Position numbers and translations under genes: made by a program
DNA from: Allolobophora icterica
Lineage: Eukaryota; Annelida; Clitellata; Crassiclitellata; Lumbricidae
Assembly: GCA_963556255.1 (NCBI GenBank)
Contig: OY744614.1
Span: 34,785,787-34,849,786, forward strand
DNA: 64,000 nucleotides
Direction: 5' to 3'
Part shown: in pieces, positions 11,341-22,457 of the stretch
Layout: every line of letters starts with the position of its first letter
Position numbering within the stretch: position 1 is the stretch's first letter
Notes under the pieces: model-generated
Databases searched by the model: none
What the model saw: only the letters and a program-made list of their open reading frames with translations
Told to the model about the DNA's origin: nothing

Positions 11341-12640
11341 TCTACGATCTTTGTTTTCGCTTTTTCTCTTCGGCGTAAGCCTAGATGGGGTGATTCTGGG
11401 TTTTGATTGCCTCTTTGCCGTCTTTTGGGTTAATCTTTCTTCGTTAATCTGTCTTCCCTTTGAAGATTTTCCTTGATATTAGCTGTCTTATTTCTTACTT
11501 AAAATCGCTTTTTGGTAAAACTTTTTAGTGTGATCTAGCTTTGTTCTGCCATTTTCATTCATTCTTCCTAATCTAACTTGGGTTTAATTTGGCTTTAACT
11601 GGTTTTTTTTAACCATTTCAACATAGATATTTTTTCGTTCAGGTCCTCTGCCGTAACCGATGTATGGTAAAATAATAAGTTCGTGGTACAGTAAAGTAGG
11701 TCTAATGAAGTTAAGGCAAAGTAAGGTATTATAAGGTAAGATATATATATAGTTAACTTGAACGGTTAAGAAACTGAGGTCGCTAACACTTCGTAGGCCC
11801 CTAAATGGTTTCCTCTCGTGTTTTTATTCCTTTACTTCTCCTTCTCATCCTCCTCCTCCTCCTCACTTTCTTGTTCCTCTTACTTTTCTGCTTCAATGTT
11901 TTCTTTTACTGACCTGCCTTAGTTTTCTACACATATTATTTATATTCAGCACGAAGTGCCTCGTTTTGATGAGAGGGCATTAGATTTCTTAGACCAGAGA
12001 TATGCAGAACTAAAGCAGCCAGCAGAAAGACTATATGTACGTCAATGTCATACCACAGCATTTTGTTACAGAAATTTCGTCAGGATCCAAATATACAGCC
12101 TGGAGGTATTGACCGTCCATATTGTTATACTTCAACTAGTTTTTTTACACAAATATTCTATTTAGCATGAAGTGCCTGGTTTTGACGACGGCAGTACAGT
12201 GCGTCAGCTTTCTCAGACCAGAGATAAGAACTAAAGATGAGGCCAGCAGTAAAGACTAACTGCACAGCCTCGTCATACCACAAGATTTTGTTAAAAGAAA
12301 TTTCGTAAGGATCCACTGATCCAGCTCGGAGATATTGACCGTTAGTGTGTCCCAAAAACACAGAAATACTTTCTACTAAAGTTTACGTATCTTGACAGCC
12401 AATCGCTAGGAAGTTTCTGTAGGACCATTTTTTATATTGTGCGAAGTTACAGCTTCCTATAGCCCAACATCAAGGCATACCTCAAGTTATTCTAAGTTAG
12501 GCTTTTTACAGCTAAATCATAAACAACTAACTAACTTACCCTCACGTCACACAATAATAATTAGGGCCTAATCTTGTTTTAATTTAAAAACTATTATAAT
12601 TTAATATGATATATTGCCTAACGGTAGCCTACTACTAGTA
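11341..12640 (+). repeat. Composite repeat unit 1, module D with two exon-like units
   Basis: Alignable to 16514-17960. Shared landmarks: CTTCCCTTTGAAGATTTTCC, TTTTTCGTTCAGGTC, GGTAAAATAATAAGTTC, GAACGGTTAAGAAACTGAGG and GGTTTCCTCTCG. Two ~200-bp units (from about 11950 and 12171) each follow a pyrimidine-rich stretch ending in AG and can encode HEVP-FDER, DQRYAELKQPAERLYV. The protein family is unrecognised. Confidence 0.7.
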
Positions 12641-13560
12641 GGCTACTAGTTTAGTATACTCGTAACGCGGAGAATACCGGATCGAGCCTCTTTTAGGTTA
12701 TATATAATTTTAATTTTGGAGCACGCCCACATCCACTGGGGGGGCACGTTTATCACTTTGTCTCTATGAATGAACAGCCCAGTGAATCAGTTAAACACAA
12801 CCCATCTGTAGATCTGCATCATGCAGAGTACAGAAAAACGCGGATTACGAATCTGTGAAATCTAATCTAGAGGTTAAACATTTCTTAATCTAATCAAATT
12901 GTTAAACATTAACATTGTCTGCGTGAGCCTTACCTTAAGCGAATGCCGTCTGCAGACTACGGTCCAGCTCTGTGTGTTGAGATTGGAAGTCTTGGATCGT
13001 CCACATCAGTCATTCTACAAGTTCTTGTGAATTGGACGAACTATTATCTTTTGGCGATGACCGGTCTAAATAAAATGACGTCCATTCCTGTCGCTTGTTT
13101 GTACAATACGGCGTAAAAGCATCGAACTTATTGATCTGTCAAAGGCCGGCCGCTCTCACACACAGACTTTTCCGCTTGAAGTAGCCTAACTTCATCTCCA
13201 GTAAAACTTAGTTTAAATGTCATCATAAGGTGTGCGGTTTTCGCTTTCAGTGGATAGTAGTCTAGTAGATTCAGCTTTCAGGACTAGTAGTGGTTTTGAT
13301 TTTCTCAAGAGTGGGATCATCATTTTCAGGAGGAGCAGTTTCGTTCTCAGCGTCATTTATCTATTTTCATTACGTGCTCTCTGGTTTCCTTCTCTTGTGT
13401 AATAGAGTTCATTTCCAGCGTTTTCCTTTTCATCATGAGTAGGATTTGTATCTTCATGAGCAGGAGCAGTCTGGTTATCAGCATTCGTTCATTCCGTCCG
13501 TCTGTCAGTAAGTCAGTCAGTCAGTTTATATAACGCCTCTGTTAGATTAAGAGAACTTCT
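12641..13560 (+). repeat. Composite repeat unit 2, module A
   Basis: Second copy of 3838-4850, including GATCGAGCC, GTCTCTATGAATGAACAGCC and the (CAGT)n run at about 13510-13525. Starts directly where unit 1 ends. Confidence 0.8.
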
Positions 13561-14040
13561 CAGAGGCTTTCCAATTCCCACAAAAACCGCATTCATAATT
13601 CCAAGTTAATCCTTGTGCAGATCCATAGGGAGAATATTTCCAGGTGGATAGCCCACCCACATAAATGTCTACTACCCGTAAAAAGAGCTTCCAGACTCCA
13701 AAGTTAATCTTGGTGGAGTCCCAAACGGAGACAATTCCAGGTGAATAGCCCAACCACAAAAATATTCAGTTTCCGTAAAACTGCATCCAGAATCCCAAGT
13801 TAATCCTTGTACAGACCCAAATGGAGAATATTTCCAGGTGGATAGCCCACCCACATAAATGTCCATTTCCCGTAAAAAAGAGCTTCCAGATTCCAAAGTT
13901 AATCTTCGTGGAGTCCCAAAGGGAGACAATTCCACGTGGATTGCCCAGCCGCAAAAATGTCTATTTCCCATAAAAATCGCTTCCAGAATTCCAAGTTAAT
14001 CCTTGTGCAGACCCAAAGGGAGAATATTTCCAGGTGGATG
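13561..14040 (+). repeat. 93-bp satellite array, about five copies
   Basis: Same unit as 4851-6690 (CCAAGTTAATCCTTGTGCAG, TATTTCCAGGTGGATAGCCC), contracted relative to unit 1. Confidence 0.9.
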
Positions 14041-14929
14041 ATCTCTCTCTATTCTGCGAATTTAATTCGCTATAAATAGGATTTAAGTTTTGGGTTGATT
14101 CCGATACATGTAGTAACCGTACCATGGTAATAATTGGGTGCTTAATTTTGGCTTTAATTTGGCTTTTTGGAATAGAGAAGAGGCTGCTTCCCGCTAGTGT
14201 AGAGAAGGCGCGTCATTGAAATAATTGTACCTATTTCTGTTAAAATGTCTGACGAGACAGATGTTTTAGATGACGATTCGGCAGGACTACGGTACATGAA
14301 AGAGTTCAGTATGGTGATGATCACCGGTGTTTAATCTAGTCCCCCTCTTCTGAGGGGGGAAACAAGGATCCTGGGGGGATTTCTTCCCCAAAACAGTCTA
14401 TACATTATAATATTGCCGGCCTCTGGGGGAAACATAAATCCTGGGGGAATTCCCCCCAAATGACGTCTAGATTAAACACTGGATGATCACCTGGCAGGCA
14501 AAGTTCTTCATGTAGCATATATCCGAAAACGTTATACACTGATGTCAAAAGAAACAAGCATGTTCGATTTTGCAAAATTACAGAGATGAATGATAGGGAC
14601 ATGAAAAATCGAATTGTGATGGACATGAGAACAGCCATCGAATTTCATTATATCTGATTGACTTTTGTGAACACTATACCCTGTTCTTTGTCAGAAACAG
14701 CCCAAGGAAAGAGAACCCCAAAATTCCGGAGCGAGGTAATTTATGCTGGTGATCCACGCCATTAGGCTTCTATATGGACTTGAAGCAAAACAGTGTGGAG
14801 CGATTTCTAAAACTCACAATAACGCTGCCTCCACCATCGAAAGTCAGATCTGAAGCGGTTGTACTGTCCACTGTCCAGGGTATGATTGACTTCCGCAATG
14901 CTAGAGCGCGCGAAAGATTTAAGCTAATG
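14041..14929. other. Unassigned sequence between satellite modules
   Basis: Holds a 157-bp MITE (14325-14481) and short frames. If the MITE and one target duplication are removed, a 34-residue frame starting MSDETDVLDDDSAG at 14245 reads through the insertion point to a TAG at 14515. A 68-codon frame at 14774-14980 has no recognised domain. Confidence 0.4.
14325..14481. mobile_element. MITE with 9-bp target duplication, 157 bp
   Basis: Inverted ends CGGTGTTTAATCTAG and, reversed, CAGTGTTTAATCTAG. The flanks GATGATCAC at 14316-14324 and 14482-14490 are identical 9-mers. The interior has G/C runs (CTGGGGG). A 9-bp duplication points to Mutator- or Merlin-like transposition rather than hAT. Confidence 0.85.
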
Positions 14930-15104
14930 GAGAAATCGGCTGAATTGGGTTTATGGCATCTTTTCGAAGTTGACCAATAGTTTTCGATAGTTCAGTCGAG
15001 GTTAGGCGGATCTCGGTTTATGAAGGGAATCGACTGTGTTGGGTTCATAGATCTATGATAGATGAGATTATTCTGGGGTTTTGATAGCCTCTTTGGGGTT
15101 AATC
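14930..15104 (+). repeat. ~100-bp repeat (module C) in composite unit 2
   Basis: Contains GAGAAATCGGCTGAATTGGG, TTCGATAGTTCAGTCGAGGT and GGGTTTTGATAGCCTCTTTG, the last aligning with the start of module D at about 11400. Confidence 0.75.
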
Positions 15105-16513
15105 ATTATAAATGTAATTTGGGGCTATCATTATAAATAGTTTAATTGAACCGTTGAACTCTAAAGATTTTAATTCTTGGTACTGCTAAAATTGCCTGGA
15201 AACTCTACTGCCATTCAATCACATTGATGACGAAGATGCTTATATAAATTGCTTAACTGACATCATTCCACTCCCTAAGTTGATCCAAAAGGTTAAGATA
15301 GGGCCTAAATGATCTAGCTTTACTGAAGAGCAAACGACCAGGCCATTTTGGTAAACAATGCAGATTTAGACCCAGATGACAATCTATATTTATCTAGGAC
15401 CTTCTAGGCCAATAGACCATGGCTATAACACTCCCCTTCAATTAGCAGCCAGGAGAGGAACTAACGTGCAAATGTGTTCATACATGCATGTGAACTGTAG
15501 AAGCATAGCCCCTAAAATTGCCGAAATACAACTATTACTTCATCAAATACCCGTCGAAGTCCTGGCAGTAACAGAAACCTGGCTCAATGATGCAGCTTCT
15601 GATACAATACAGCTCTCGGGGTACAACTTTGTACACAAATCCAGACATTCTGGTCGAGGAGGAGCAGGCGTTGGCTTATTTATAAAACAGGAATTGGACT
15701 TTCAAATGCTAACCCAACCCTCTGCTTGTGATTCACACGAAACCTTTGAAATCCTATTCATACGGATTCCCCACTGGTACTAGGTCTTATATATATATAT
15801 ACAGACCTCCGGGGCAATCACTACATAAATTTAACGAGGAATTAAGCCTGCTCCCGCATGATTTAACAGCGACTAAAAGGGAAATAGTCATGATGGGGGA
15901 CTTCAACATTGACCTGCTAAAACATAATGACCACGAACCAACCAGCAGCTTTCTTGATTCCATCTCTTCCCACCAATTCTTACCAGCGAATTTACAGCCC
16001 ACTAGAATAACCAATAATACCTGCACATTAATCGATAACGTACTAACCACTGTTTGGCCTCGTATTGTCAACTCCTCAATCATTGTTACAGATATTTCCG
16101 ACCACCTACCAATTGTAGCTTGGTTCACCTCCCAACCAATAAGATCGGATAAACCTGCTTTGCATACCACTAGAATCATCAATGACCATTCGATAGAACG
16201 CTTTAGAGTTCTTCTGTGTGAAATGAACCTTACACCCATCTCATCTCTGTGTGAGGCAAAAGATCCTAATAAAGCCTACAACTCTTTCCTCGACATGTTT
16301 ACGGTTACTTCCATCGGCCGCCAACAATCTTGTCACATACGTATAGGTGGCCCCAAATAGCGGGACTCCGGTCCCTTTAGGGTCTCCTTTTGCGCCCACT
16401 GATATTTTGTCTGATTTGTCGTAATGATGTTTTTGCGATTACTATGTAACGATGTTACAATGATTGCTTTTTACTGCTTACCGTGGATCAATAAAATTTG
16501 TGGTTATGGTTAT
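15105..16513 (+). mobile_element. Non-LTR retrotransposon copy: endonuclease present, reverse transcriptase deleted
   Basis: The insertion interval is deduced by comparing composite units 1 and 2: module D is continuous at 11400-11450 but interrupted here, with GGTTAATC at 15097-15104 and 16514-16521. Encodes an APE-type endonuclease in two frames: MHVNCRSIAPKIAEIQLLL and VLAVTETWLND (15376-15780), then YRPPG, MMGDFNIDLL and SDHLPIVAW (15728-16360). A frameshift lies near 15780. No reverse-transcriptase motif is present; the endonuclease runs into a 3' end with AATAAA and a TTATGG-repeat tail, typical of CR1/L2-like LINEs. Confidence 0.85.
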
Positions 16514-17960
16514 GGTTAATCTTTCGTCTTTAATCTATCTTCCCTTTGAAGATTTCCTTCAATGTTAAATGTGTTTATTTCTGACTTAAAATCGATTTTT
16601 CGGTAAAACATTTCAGTGCGATCTCTTTGTTCTGCCAGTTGCATTGGCCATAAATGGGATTTGAGTTCTGGGTTGATTCCGTTCTGTAGTAGCCCTATCA
16701 GGATAATCCTTATTTCTTTTCACTTCTTCCTAAACTGGTTTTCTAATTCGGTTTAATTGGCTTTTTTGGAATCCTTTCAACATATATACTTTTTCGTTCA
16801 GGTCATTTCCTCAGCAGTATGGTAAAATAATAAGTTCATGGTGCAGTAAAGTAATGAAGTTAAGGCAATGCAAGGTATTATAAGGTAAGATAGCTAATTC
16901 GAACGGTTAAGAAACTGAGGTAGCTAACACTTCGTACATGGTTTCCTCTCGTATTACATTTCTTTCCTCCGACTTCGTATATACTCTTCGTTGCCTTCTT
17001 GTAAGTCTTATTTTTCTGCTTCTATATTTTCTTGCCTAACCAACTTGCCTTAGTTTTCTACACATGTTCTATTCAGCATGCAGTGCCTGGTTTTGATGAC
17101 AGGGAGTCAGCTTTCTCAGACCAGAGATATGACAAACTAAAGAAGAAGCCAGAAGAAAGACTAGTTGTGCATCGACGTCATACCACAACATTTTCTTCAA
17201 AGAAATTTCGTCAGGCTCCAAATAGACAGCCTGGAGGTATTGACGGTCCACACTGTTAAACTTCAGCTAGTTTTCTACACATAATATTCTATTCAGCATG
17301 AAGTGCCTGGTTTTGATGACAGGGTATCAGCTTTCTCAGACCAGATATATGATAAACTAAAGACGAAGCCAGCAGAATAGACTAATTGTACAGTGACCAA
17401 CTAAAATACTGATCAATGCAGGTTGCATACTGACTAATATATAGGCCTACTAATTGTATTTGTACAGGACTTCATACCGCATGACTTCGTTAAAAGAAAT
17501 TTCTTTAGCATCCACTGATCCAGCAATACAGCTCAGAGGCACTGACTGTCCATATTATACTTCAGCTAGTTTTCTACCCAAATATTCTATTCAGCATAAA
17601 ATTACTTCAGGGATTTCATACAAGACATTTTGAAAGAAATTTCGTCAGGATCCAGCGATACAGCTCGGAAGAATCGAGCGTTAGCGTGTCCCAAAAAACA
17701 GAAATTTTCAAAAGTTTATAGGCCTATCTTGACAGCCAACCTCTAGAAAAGAAGTTTCTGTAGGACCATTTATTATATGGTGTTAAGTTACAGCTGCTTA
17801 GACAAACATCAAGGCTTCCCTCAAGGGATTCTAAGTTAGGGTGCTTACAGCTGAATCATAAACAACTAACTTACAGTCAAGTCATACAATAACCATTTTT
17901 CTTGTTTTAATTTTAAAACTATTACCATTTTATATAATAAATTGCCTTACTTACTTATTA
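16514..17960 (+). repeat. Composite repeat unit 2, module D with three or more exon-like units
   Basis: Second copy of 11341-12640. Exon-like units begin after TTCTATTCAG at about 17077 and 17299, with degraded copies to about 17690. The best encodes HAVPGFDDRESAFSDQRYDK, LKKKPEERLVVHRRHTTTFS, SKKFRQAPNRQPGG and is followed by GTATTG as a possible donor. The repeated acceptor plus frame suggests tandem exon duplication in an unrecognised gene or element. Confidence 0.65.
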
Positions 17961-18693
17961 GGGATAATTATGGGATACAAATACTATGTATACAACAATG
18001 CATATTTTCGGCTTGCTCATGTCAGACTAAGCCAGTATACAACGTCTGCTACAGTTGTACTACAAACTGCGAGCAGATGGTATTTCGAGCAGAATTTTCA
18101 ATATTATTCGAAATAAATGCTGCGTTAAAGGTAATTATAAATCAAATTATTAGGTCAACAAATTTATTCTGACAAAGTAAAATGATGCAGTAAATTGTGC
18201 ACTGTATCTTTCAGAATTATCAGAAAATCGAAGGTTACAAGGAGTCTTCACTATGCATTCTTATTCACACATGCATATGAAAATATATCTAGGGCTCGTC
18301 TTCCATTAGGCCGGGATGTGATGCGTAATTTCATCTTTTATCTTCGAACTGAGAAACCGTCAATCAATGAAAGTGCCAAATGGTCGTTCCGAAGATCAGA
18401 GATTTGTATGGAGAACAGGATAGTCTGATGAAGAACCGAAAACTTTATCCTCAGCCACATAAGAAAAAGGAGATGCTGTAGGCCTATGCTGAAAAGCTAG
18501 ACAAATTGTTTGACATCAGTCGAATGAGAAGATAAAAAAAATGGAAGAGTATAAACAATTTTGAAACAGCACCAGAAGTCTAGATCTGGAACAAATGGAC
18601 CAGTGGATAAGAAACTTGCACAAAAGGCAAAACAGTTGTTGACCGTCACAAACGCTTTCTGAAACGTAGAGATGTAACTGCTGCAGTAGCAGC

Positions 18694-18887
18694 CATAGGC
18701 GTAATTTGTGGGGGTACCAGGGATACCTGTACTCCCCACTTTTTGGACTGGGGGTACCGTACCAGCACTTTTTAAACAATGCCAATCAATATTTTACTAT
18801 TGTGCCTTCCCATAGATTGCAGTCTCCGCCTTGCCTCGTGTATGAAAGAAATTGGTACCCCCACTTTAGCCCAAAGTTACGCCTCTG
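18694..18887. mobile_element. hAT-type MITE, 194 bp
   Basis: Ends CATAGGCGTAA and, reversed, CAGAGGCGTAA; perfect 8-bp duplication GTAGCAGC at 18686-18693 and 18888-18895. Inserted in the decayed ORF between Ala codons. Confidence 0.95.
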
Positions 18888-19023
18888 GTAGCAGCGAAGG
18901 CTCCTCACAACCTGTCTTCAACTGCGACTGAAGAAGGTGAATTTGAAGATGACGTCCCAACTAATGCAAACTCAACAGCCATCAAAATGGAAGACTCTTT
19001 ATACAAAATAACGACCCATGTTA

Positions 19024-19059
19024 AACCTGGGACTAATATAGCAATATTAGTCCCAGGTT
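19024..19059. other. Perfect 16-bp-arm hairpin
   Basis: Arms 19024-19039 and 19044-19059 are exact inverted copies around a 4-base loop AGCA. Not expected from the coding pattern on either side. Confidence 0.85.
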
Positions 19060-19392
19060 AAACCCAAAAACGGAATAAGAAAAAGACGCAAACCCGTTAT
19101 ATATCCACCTATTTTAACTGCTCTGGATTGGACGAACACAAGTATTCATAAATCAACAATGATCGTGGCATCCATTTTAAATGGAACTGCATGGTTGCTC
19201 TATTTAGTCTGTTCATCATCGATCGTCAACTTCGACGCCATCCGGCGGCTAAAGTTAAGTTGCTAAACGAATGAAAAAAATGAAAACGCTGGAATTTATA
19301 AACAGGCAATTTGACAGACTATACCTGATTTGGCTTCCTCGCTTACTGATGTCAAACGAAACTTCTAGGCGTTGCGAAGTTATCGTCTGGGT

Positions 19393-19938
19393 CAGTGGCG
19401 TCACTAGAGGTGCGGGCCGCACCGGGTGACACCTTCAGAGGGTGACACCAAAATGACAAAATGCCTATCTACAAAATTTTGGTGCAGATTAAATTAACCA
19501 TAGCAGATAGTAACAAAAACATTTTTCGTAAGCATACCGTACATGCAGGGCCAACTTTAACAGTATCAATTTATGCTAATTTACACCTTTACCCTAATGA
19601 AAAAGACAAAACATTATCCTCAAGATCTAAACCATTAACAAATTATAATGAAACCGTTGAAACGGAGGATCAAACTAAATCAGAGTACCCTGTGGGAGAA
19701 CTGTGAGTCATCTTAACTCAATTAATTAATTAACTCAGTAAATTAACTGAAACCTGGCAATCAATCAGGTTGATAGCCTTTTGAGCAAAGCCCAGCAACC
19801 AGTGCAACACATTAGAACAACAGCCGAGCAACATAAAAGACAACATACAGCTACTGTTAATTTAGGTTTTTGAACCTTCTAACGGGGTGACACCATGACT
19901 AACCGCACTGGGTGGAATCAACCCTAGTGACACCACTG
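19393..19938. mobile_element. hAT-type MITE, 546 bp
   Basis: Ends CAGTGGCGTCACTAG and, reversed, CAGTGGTGTCACTAG. The flanking 8-mers GTCTGGGT (19385-19392) and GCCTGGGT (19939-19946) differ at one base. Interior AT-rich; an 81-codon frame at 19461-19706 shows no domain. Confidence 0.88.
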
Positions 19939-19948
19939 GCCTGGGTCA

Positions 19949-20850
19949 GGCAAAGGCAACAGCTGATGCTGTTCTAGAGCACGGCTGCAGTCATGGCAGT
20001 TGGAGACATGCATGGTCATCGGCAAGTGGTTTCGTCGCCTGAGAATTATCTTGGCGTATCTCCATTTTCCAAAATTCCGAGATAAACGAGGTAGAAGTTT
20101 GGGCCGCATTTTGCGGAAAAATGAGAAATTCAATGCAATAAGTAGGGCATTGTCAAATTACAGTTCACACACAGACGTTATATTAAAACATCAACATTGC
20201 ATAAAGATTTTGCATTTAAAAAATTAACAATTATAGTTGTTATTCTGAAATTTGTGAAAATTTTGTATAAACTGGATTTACAAATATTACAAACCATCTT
20301 TCTGAAAACAAAGACATGAAATGATTAAATTAAGCAACGACCAATTATTACAGAGTGTTTTCGTTAAAATATTCATTTACATAGTCCGGATTTTTAAAAG
20401 GCAAAGGCAACAGCTGATGCTGTTCTAGAGCACGGCTGCAGTCATGGCAGTTGGAGACATGCATGGTCATCGGCAAGTGGTTTCGTCGCCTGAGAATTAT
20501 CTTGGCGTATCTCCATTTTCCAAAATTCCGAGATAAACGAGGTAGAAGTTTGGGCCGCATTTTGCGGAAAAATGAGAAATTCAATGCAATAAGTAGGGCA
20601 TTGTCAAATTACAGTTCACACACAGACGTTATATTAAAACATCAACATTGCATAAAGATTTTGCATTTAAAAAATTAACAATTATAGTTGTTATTCTGAA
20701 ATTTGTGAAAATTTTGTATAAACTGGATTTACAAATATTACAAACCATCTTTCTGAAAACAAAGACATGAAATGATTAAATTAAGCAACGACCAATTATT
20801 ACAGAGTGTTTTCGTTAAAATATTCATTTACATAGTCCGGATTTTTAAAA
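19949..20850. repeat. 451-bp direct tandem duplication
   Basis: 19949-20399 is repeated at 20400-20850 with no differences that I could see by eye. It spans 84 bases of the decayed ORF plus the left end of the TIR element, so it happened after that element inserted. Identity implies a recent event or an assembly artefact. Confidence 0.93.
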
Positions 20851-21185
20851 GAAAAACTTTTAATTGTCTGGATATGCGACACCATAGTCCAGCTAAGCGC
20901 ACAGGTTTATACTGCTGTATCTCCTGCGCGTCCAATCAGCGACGAGCTTTCTGTGGACATACAACAACAGAGACTGCTTCACTATGAATGCTTTATGGAG
21001 ATACGATAAAATGTTTCTGAAAACAGGACATACGACAGTATAGTTTGTTGAATATCTTTAAAACGACCTATCGTATCTCCTAGCCATTGAAACTGAAGAA
21101 AGATCAAAAGAACTCTGCTACAAATCAACTCTTAACTACTTTTCGAAAAAAAGTGGAGATACGACAAGATAATTCTCAGGCGACG
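20033..21185. mobile_element. TIR transposon with partially duplicated left end
   Basis: Inverted ends of about 31 bp beginning CGTCGCCTGAGAATTATCTT, at 20033, again at 20484 (in the duplicate) and inverted at 21155-21185. Flanking GTTT at 20029-20032 and 21186-21189. Motif GTATCTCC or its complement recurs inside (about 20067, 20518, 20919, 20998, 21072, 21155), a candidate transposase-binding repeat. Without the duplication the element is 702 bp. Superfamily uncertain. Confidence 0.75.
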
Positions 21186-21833
21186 GTTTGACACCACTGC
21201 AACACAGAAAGACTCAATCAGTCGATGCATACAAAGTAAGTCTTGGACCGTCATCTTGATGTTTAAAAGATTCCGATAATCCTCGGGTGAACTATCGAGA
21301 ATTCCTCAGCGTTGCCGGTACTATGGTTGGCTTGAATATACCAGCCATCATTATGAAATCCTGGACACCTCACCCTTGAAGGTGGAGCCTTTATATGAAG
21401 GCAATGAAGCAGCATTTAATCTGACTGCTTCCGCATTGCAAGGTCTTTGGCGTTTCAACGGGTTTGTGATACTAGTTTACATGCAATCTTGGTTTACCAT
21501 CTATTGTGGATGGTCCAATCAATGACATTCTTTTGATTCAACGACGAGAACTTCTAGAAGAATACAATTACAAGTTGCCTATAACAGCAGCTAGTCTCAA
21601 GAAGGTGGAACTTCACTCCTGGTATCTAGGTCAAGAACACACCTTGTAGAGCAACAATGACAGCTGAACGAGGATCTCATAATTATCTGATCAAGAAGCT
21701 TCCTCGGGATGCATCTGATCTGCATATTTCTAGAAGTTTCTCCCAGGCTACTGGCTTACGAAGACAGCGGCGAGGAACTGGATTCTCTGACTGAACACAG
21801 CCTTGACAAGATTATTTTCTCGGACACACGCAC

Positions 21834-21936
<103 letters not shown>

Positions 21937-22457
21937 GTATGCATGACAAATTGGTGACAAAGCAGTAGGTGGGGGCAAGACGCCCACTGGAGGCATAACG
22001 CCTATAGGTCATAAATACATCAGGCATTTATTATTTCAGAGCGCATTGTAGCGGAAACTGGTAATGCCACCTACCGTATATTGCTATTTCGAAAGGGTGC
22101 CGATTCTTTCACGAGTGAGTAAGAAATCACGATTTTTTACTTCTAACCTGCTTTCATATAATATTTCATCACAACCACATTGTCTAATTTGTGCCAAGAT
22201 TCGCCGTGCCGATAATGAGCCTTTGCATTTTAGCAGGTTTATATGTACTTTGTGGATTATGAACTTTGTTTGTGAGCGATAATGCAAGGGTTTGGTGTTG
22301 TGATCTTGACAATAGAGGTATGCTGAGTGGGGCAAAACGCCTATCACGTGTTTGGGGTATTTTTACCCCATGGCGATTCATAAATTAAGCAATGCAAGTA
22401 GGCTATTAAGCAGTAGGCCTATAGGGTACAATTACTTTCTTTTCTTCTGTGTTAGGA

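Larger units (their letters stand above)
18195..21700 (+). pseudogene. Decayed multi-copy mobile-element ORF with nested insertions
   Basis: Broken plus-strand coding pieces keep their order: RLPLGRDVMRNFIFYLRTEK (about 18300), EKLDKLFDIS (about 18490), DVTAAVAA, LTALDWTNTSIHKSTMIVAS (about 19110), QAKATADAVLEHG (19946-19985), FDTTATQKDS (about 21187), FVILVYMQSWFTIY (about 21465), GLPSIVDGPINDILLIQRRE (about 21505) and KKVELHSWYLGQEHT (about 21605). From memory these resemble an uncharacterised, highly repeated invertebrate ORF. Three insertions interrupt it (18694-18887, 19393-19938, 20033-21185). Several stops and frameshifts; not functional. Confidence 0.5.

Noticed and set aside
16040..16360. 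Reverse transcriptase downstream of the LINE endonuclease
   Set aside because: No RT motif is present; the frame passes straight into a 3' end with AATAAA and a TTATGG tail.
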